This document shows positions 61,370 through 64,000 of a stretch of DNA of 64,000 bases, piece after piece (positions within the stretch are counted from its first letter, which is position 1; each line of letters begins with the position of its first letter). The position numbers and the translations under genes are program-made. The DNA is from Streptomyces sp. NBC_01283. Lineage in GTDB: Bacteria > Actinomycetota > Actinomycetes > Streptomycetales > Streptomycetaceae. The DNA lies in the NCBI RefSeq assembly GCF_041435335.1, contig NZ_CP108430.1:1364001-1428000 (forward strand). Reading direction: 5' to 3'. The notes below the pieces were generated by a model. That model was not told the DNA's origin. It was given only the letters and a program-made list of their open reading frames with translations, and searched no databases.

Positions 61370-61385
61370 TAGATCATGTGTTCGA
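61370..61385. promoter_or_regulatory. LexA (SOS) box-like sequence
   Basis: TAGATC-ATGT-GTTCGA matches the actinobacterial TCGAAC-N4-GTTCGA palindrome at 10 of 12 positions, just upstream of the 66-residue gene. Confidence 0.4.
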
Positions 61386-61425
61386 TTTTCGAGGCAAACA
61401 GGGACACCGAACGGCGACACGGGAA

Positions 61426-61467
61426 CGCCGCGCGCCCCCGGCCGGGATCGGCAGGGGGCGCGCGGCG
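61426..61467 (-). terminator. perfect 14-bp stem-loop after the 57-residue gene
   Basis: Bases 61426-61439 are the exact complement of 61454-61467 around a 14-base loop, 13 bases beyond the stop of the 57-residue gene on the minus strand. Confidence 0.85.
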
Positions 61468-61479
61468 AAAGCGGAGGGA

Positions 61480-61653
61480 TCAGTCGATACCGGGGAGGAT
61501 GTGCGGCTCCGCGAGGTCGTCCTCATAGCCGGCGAGGCGGATCGGAGCCGCCTTTGCCCACGAGTCCAGGTTGCTGAGCTTTCGTGGTCTGCCGGCCCGC
61601 TCACTGCCGCGTTCCGCCGGTCGCTTTTCCTGCTTCGTCAGATCTGGTGTCAC
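61480..61653 (-). CDS. 57-residue peptide gene, unassigned (possible peptide precursor)
   Basis: GTG start at 61653 with a near-perfect AAAGGAG ribosome site six bases upstream and a strong terminator 13 bases after the stop, so it reads as a complete single-gene unit. The product is charged and basic in its first half (TKQEKRPAERGSERAGRPRK) and ends in a distinct segment, LSNLDSWAKAAPIRLAGYED then DLAEPHILPGID. No signal peptide, no membrane segment, no Cys. A leader/core split as in ribosomal peptides is conceivable but no modification enzyme is encoded nearby. I do not recognise a family with known function. Confidence 0.7.
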   Translation of the reverse strand: MTPDLTKQEKRPAERGSERAGRPRKLSNLDSWAKAAPIRLAGYEDDLAEPHILPGID

Positions 61654-61959
61654 CGCGCACTCCTTTGTGTCGCGTAACGGAAGGACAAGGGCTGTTCGGT
61701 CGCGGTGGCGCCGTTGTTCGGGCGGGATCGCGGCCATGGTGGCGAGCCTGTCCCGGGGCGGCCAAGGGGTGCTTGTGGATCCCTGGAGACCGTCCGTTCG
61801 CCTCACATTAACCAAATGAGCGCGCCCGCGCTCTATGGGTTCCACCGATGGAGTGGATTTCGGACAGTTGATCCCGGTGTGGGGGTGGCCCGCGGGCCGA
61901 AAAATCTCCAACGGTTCGACCCCATGGGCCTTTCCAAGCCTCCATGGGACCGTACGGGG
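61654..61959. promoter_or_regulatory. divergent promoter region of the 57-residue gene and SDR gene
   Basis: 306 bases without a supported gene. Both flanking genes read outward. The only clearly AT-rich stretch is around 61806-61822. No palindrome stands out. Confidence 0.4.
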
Positions 61960-62781
61960 ATGACTTCTGCCCAGGCACGGGACGGCGCGGTGGCTCTGGT
62001 GACCGGGGCGTCGCGCGGCATCGGGCTCGCCGTCGCGCGGGCCCTCGCGGAGTCCGGACACCGCCTGGTCGTGACCGGCCGCGCACCGGACGCCCTGGAC
62101 GCGGCGGTGGTCGGGCTGCGCGCGGACGGCGCGGAGGCCGTCGGGTGCGTGGGCGGCGTGGCCGATTCCGGTCAGGCCGAGGAATGCGTGGCTCTCGCGC
62201 TGCGGGAGTTCGGGCGGCTCGACGTGCTGGTGAACAACGCCGCGACGAACGCCCCTTACGGCCCGCTCATGGACGTCGACCTCACCCGGTGGCGCGAGGC
62301 CTTCACCGTGAACGTCGAGGCCGCGCTGCGCCTGGCGCAGCTCGCCTGGCGGGCCTGGATGGGTGAGCACGGCGGCGCGGTGGTGAACATCTGCACCGAG
62401 GGCGCGTCCCATGTGGGCCCGAACGTGGGCGCGTACGGCACCAGCAAATCGGCGCTCCTGCACCTGACCGCCCAACTCGCGGGCGAACTGGCCCCCTTGG
62501 TGCGGGTCAACTCCGTGTCCCCCGGCCTCATCCGTACGGAGATGGCCCGCTTCGTGTGGGACGGCGCCGAGAAGGAGCTCGCCGCGAGCCTCCCGCTCGG
62601 CCGCATCGGCGAGCCGGAGGACGTGGCGCGGGCCGTGACATGGCTGGTCTCGGACGCGGCCGAATGGGTGACGGGGGCCGATGTCCTGGTGGACGGCGGG
62701 ACCCGGGTGCGGGCCGCCGCCGGCACGACCGGTCCGTACGCCGTGCACGAGCGGCTGCGGGCCACGACGGGCGAGGTCTGA
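61960..62781 (+). CDS. SDR-family oxidoreductase
   Basis: 273-residue classical SDR. Cofactor motif VTGASRGIGLA, NNAA in VLVNNAATNAP, YGTSKSA (YxxxK) and PGLIRTEMARF. Sorts with 3-oxoacyl-ACP-reductase-like dehydrogenases; substrate unknown. ATG at 61960 is preferred although the ribosome site is weak; ATG at 61924 is possible. The gene's 3' two thirds are covered on the opposite strand by the open frame of the GtrA-like gene. Confidence 0.88.
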   Translation: MTSAQARDGAVALVTGASRGIGLAVARALAESGHRLVVTGRAPDALDAAVVGLRADGAEAVGCVGGVADSGQAEECVALALREFGRLDVLVNNAATNAPYGPLMDVDLTRWREAFTVNVEAALRLAQLAWRAWMGEHGGAVVNICTEGASHVGPNVGAYGTSKSALLHLTAQLAGELAPLVRVNSVSPGLIRTEMARFVWDGAEKELAASLPLGRIGEPEDVARAVTWLVSDAAEWVTGADVLVDGGTRVRAAAGTTGPYAVHERLRATTGEV

Positions 62782-63209
62782 CGCGGCGGCCGGGCGAACA
62801 CGACGAGCCGCAACACCAGGAACCGGCCGACGCCCGCGAGCCCGGAGGCCCCGAGATACACGGCCTGCTCACACAGGGCACCGGGCTCCGGACGGAGCCG
62901 GTGCAGGGCGGCGATGGCCAGGGTCGTCACGGCGTAGGCGGCCGCGGCCGTACCGGCGCTCTGCAGGTGTGTGCGCACGCGGCTCGCGCTCCGCACACCG
63001 AAGGTGAACCGGCCGTGCAGCTCCGTGGCGAGCACCGTCGACACCAGGGTGATGAGCGCGTTGGCCATGGCCCACGGTATCCAGGACGCCAGCAGGACGA
63101 CCGCGCCGCTGGAGGCGACGCCCACCCCGCCCCCGCACAGCACGAACCGCGCGAAGGTGGCCGAGGGGCCCGGGGATGCGGGAAGCCGACGTGCCGCTGT
63201 CTGCGTCAT
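62256..63209 (-). CDS. GtrA-like membrane protein with frame running antisense through the SDR gene
   Basis: The first ~140 residues are a GtrA-family protein with four hydrophobic segments (FARFVLCGGGVGVASSGAVVLLA, ALITLVSTVLATELHGRFTFG, SAGTAAAAYAVTTLAIAAL, VYLGASGLAGVGRFLVLRLVVF); such proteins flip or transfer lipid-linked sugars. A normal GtrA protein ends around there (about 62790), but no stop codon occurs in this frame until 62256, so the frame continues for about 175 Arg/Ser/Pro-rich codons opposite the SDR gene. The true product is probably longer than usual or the stop was lost. ATG at 63209 or 63221. Confidence 0.68.
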   Translation of the reverse strand: MTQTAARRLPASPGPSATFARFVLCGGGVGVASSGAVVLLASWIPWAMANALITLVSTVLATELHGRFTFGVRSASRVRTHLQSAGTAAAAYAVTTLAIAALHRLRPEPGALCEQAVYLGASGLAGVGRFLVLRLVVFARPPRQTSPVVARSRSCTAYGPVVPAAARTRVPPSTRTSAPVTHSAASETSHVTARATSSGSPMRPSGRLAASSFSAPSHTKRAISVRMRPGDTELTRTKGASSPASWAVRCRSADLLVPYAPTFGPTWDAPSVQMFTTAPPCSPIQARQASCARRSAASTFTVKASRHRVRSTSMSGP

Positions 63210-63277
63210 GGCGGTAACCATACGGATGTCTATGACGCTTGTATAGGTCGTCTGTATAAGACGCCCGTTTATCGACG

Positions 63278-63300
63278 GTGGGCGGCCATCGGCCGCCCAC
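63278..63300. terminator. perfect 10-bp stem, 3-base loop
   Basis: Bases 63278-63287 pair with 63291-63300. It lies just after the stop of the SDR at the right edge (minus strand) and upstream of the GtrA-like gene. Confidence 0.85.
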
Positions 63301-63303
63301 GGC

Positions 63304-64000
63304 CTACCACTTGCCGGGTGCGTAGTCCTTCAGGAAGACGCCGAAGAGGTCCTCGCCCGCCTCGCCCCGCACGACGGGGTCGTAGACCCGGGCCGCGCCG
63401 TCGATCAGGTCCAGCGGGGCGTGGAAGCCCTCGTCGGCCAGGCGCAGCTTGTCGTAGTGCGGGCGCTCGTCGGTGATCCAGCCGGTGTCGATCGAGGTCA
63501 TCAGGATGCCGTCGGTCTGGAACATCTCCTGGGCGCTGGTCCGCGTCACCATGTTCATCGCGGCCTTCGCCGCGTTCGTGTTCGGGTGGCCCGCGCCCTT
63601 GTAGCCACGGCCGAAGACGCCCTCCATCGCCGACACGTTGACGACGTAGGAGCGGCCGCTCGCCGCCTTCTTCGCGGCGTCGGCCAGCGCCGGACGCAGC
63701 GCGCTGATCAGGATGAACGGCGAGGTGTAGTTGCAGAGCTGGGTCTCAAGGAGCTCCACGGGGGAGATCTGCTCGATCGTCTGCACCCACGTGTTGCTGT
63801 CGACGACGTCCGGGACCAGGCCGCCCGCGTCGATGGCGGTGCCGTCGAGGTGCCGGGCGACGCTGGCGTTGCCCGCGACGAGGGCGAGGTCGGCGACCTG
63901 CTGCGCCTCCAGGCCGCTGGTGCCGACGGGCAGCGCGGCGAGACCGTCCACGGCGCCGGAGTTGAAGGCGCCGATGACGGAGTGGGCGGGCAGCTCCCCG
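63304..64000 (-). CDS. large SDR-family oxidoreductase, C-terminal part (cut by window edge)
   Basis: At least 232 residues, open to the right edge with no start inside the window. It contains SYVVNVSAMEGVFGRG and then HPNTNAAKAAMNMVTRTSAQ: in the usual YxxxK position there is Thr, not Tyr, four residues before the Lys, so the classical SDR proton donor is absent. C-terminal part TDGILMTSIDTGWITDERPH and ends FLKDYAPGKW. I recall such atypical long SDRs in actinobacteria. Substrate unknown. Followed by a clear terminator. Confidence 0.78.
   Translation of the reverse strand, partial: GELPAHSVIGAFNSGAVDGLAALPVGTSGLEAQQVADLALVAGNASVARHLDGTAIDAGGLVPDVVDSNTWVQTIEQISPVELLETQLCNYTSPFILISALRPALADAAKKAASGRSYVVNVSAMEGVFGRGYKGAGHPNTNAAKAAMNMVTRTSAQEMFQTDGILMTSIDTGWITDERPHYDKLRLADEGFHAPLDLIDGAARVYDPVVRGEAGEDLFGVFLKDYAPGKW

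Noticed and set aside
61480..61653. 57-residue peptide as a lasso-peptide precursor
   Set aside because: A Gly followed by Glu at ring position 8 can be drawn, but the leader lacks the Thr at -2 and there is no protease or cyclase gene nearby.
1..64000. tRNA, rRNA, CRISPR arrays, insertion sequences
   Set aside because: Scanning by eye showed no cloverleaf with CCA-type end, no regularly spaced repeats with unique spacers and no transposase motifs.

Overview
The window is chromosomal DNA of a Streptomyces. GC content is very high, GTG starts and 1-4 bp start/stop overlaps are frequent, and the gene families are typical of the genus: an rmdA-like c-di-GMP protein next to a Methyltransf_19 (DUF574) methyltransferase and an SCO0930-type lipoprotein, class F sortase, DUF4239, DUF6777, an ECF41 sigma factor, and the holin/DUF3618/DUF4235 trio. 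I see no tRNA, rRNA, insertion sequence, prophage or CRISPR array. It looks like an accessory but intact part of the chromosome, dominated by sugar uptake and glycan breakdown.

Layout. 0-6.5 kb: c-di-GMP protein (cut by the left edge), methyltransferase, lipoprotein, a proline-rich membrane protein with a rare TTA codon, DUF4239, and a HAD protein without its nucleophile. 6.5-10.5 kb: a gene-free 0.9 kb, two related secreted C-terminally anchored proteins, a class F sortase and a lipid-anchored polysaccharide deacetylase. 10.6-16.8 kb: bifunctional LysX, universal stress protein, amino-acid permease, acetyltransferase. 16.9-24.9 kb: first sugar cluster (ROK regulator, two permeases, binding protein, divergent 973-aa glycoside-hydrolase-like protein). 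24.9-26.9 kb: ECF41 sigma factor and its epimerase partner behind a matching promoter. 27-35.4 kb: CapA-like protein, anti-sigma factor, Fpg/Nei glycosylase, PAS-GAF-SpoIIE-HATPase phosphatase, DUF6777 lipoprotein, lipase maturation factor. 35.4-44.4 kb: L-fucose uptake and oxidation operon with a divergent FCD-type GntR regulator and two operator-like sites. 45-54 kb: alpha-mannosidase / GH5 / ABC importer operon with a divergent LacI regulator and two palindromic operators. 55-58.7 kb: secreted alpha-L-fucosidase and secreted GH20 enzyme. 58.9-61.4 kb: small membrane proteins and a YihY protein. 61.4-64 kb: a 57-aa gene with strong translation and termination signals, an SDR, a GtrA-like membrane protein whose frame runs antisense through that SDR, and an SDR cut by the right edge.

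How it fits together. From 35 to 59 kb the genes make sense as one glycan-use region. The secreted GH20 and GH29 enzymes would cut fucosylated glycans outside the cell. A ribose-type ABC importer would bring in L-fucose, which an aldo/keto reductase, lactonase, fuconate dehydratase and SDR dehydrogenase would oxidise without phosphorylation. A second importer with GH38 and cytoplasmic GH5 enzymes would handle mannose-containing fragments. The last step of the fucose route (a diketo-deoxyfuconate hydrolase) is not here. The two CUT1-type importers (16.9-20.5 and 49.6-52.8 kb) have no ATPase gene and probably share a multi-sugar ATPase such as MsiK encoded elsewhere.

Best points for a second look: the sortase with two non-LPXTG candidate partners, short tandem repeats that duplicate stop codons at the ends of three genes, the ECF41 promoter match, the unassigned 57-aa peptide, and the fucose/Lewis-glycan locus.
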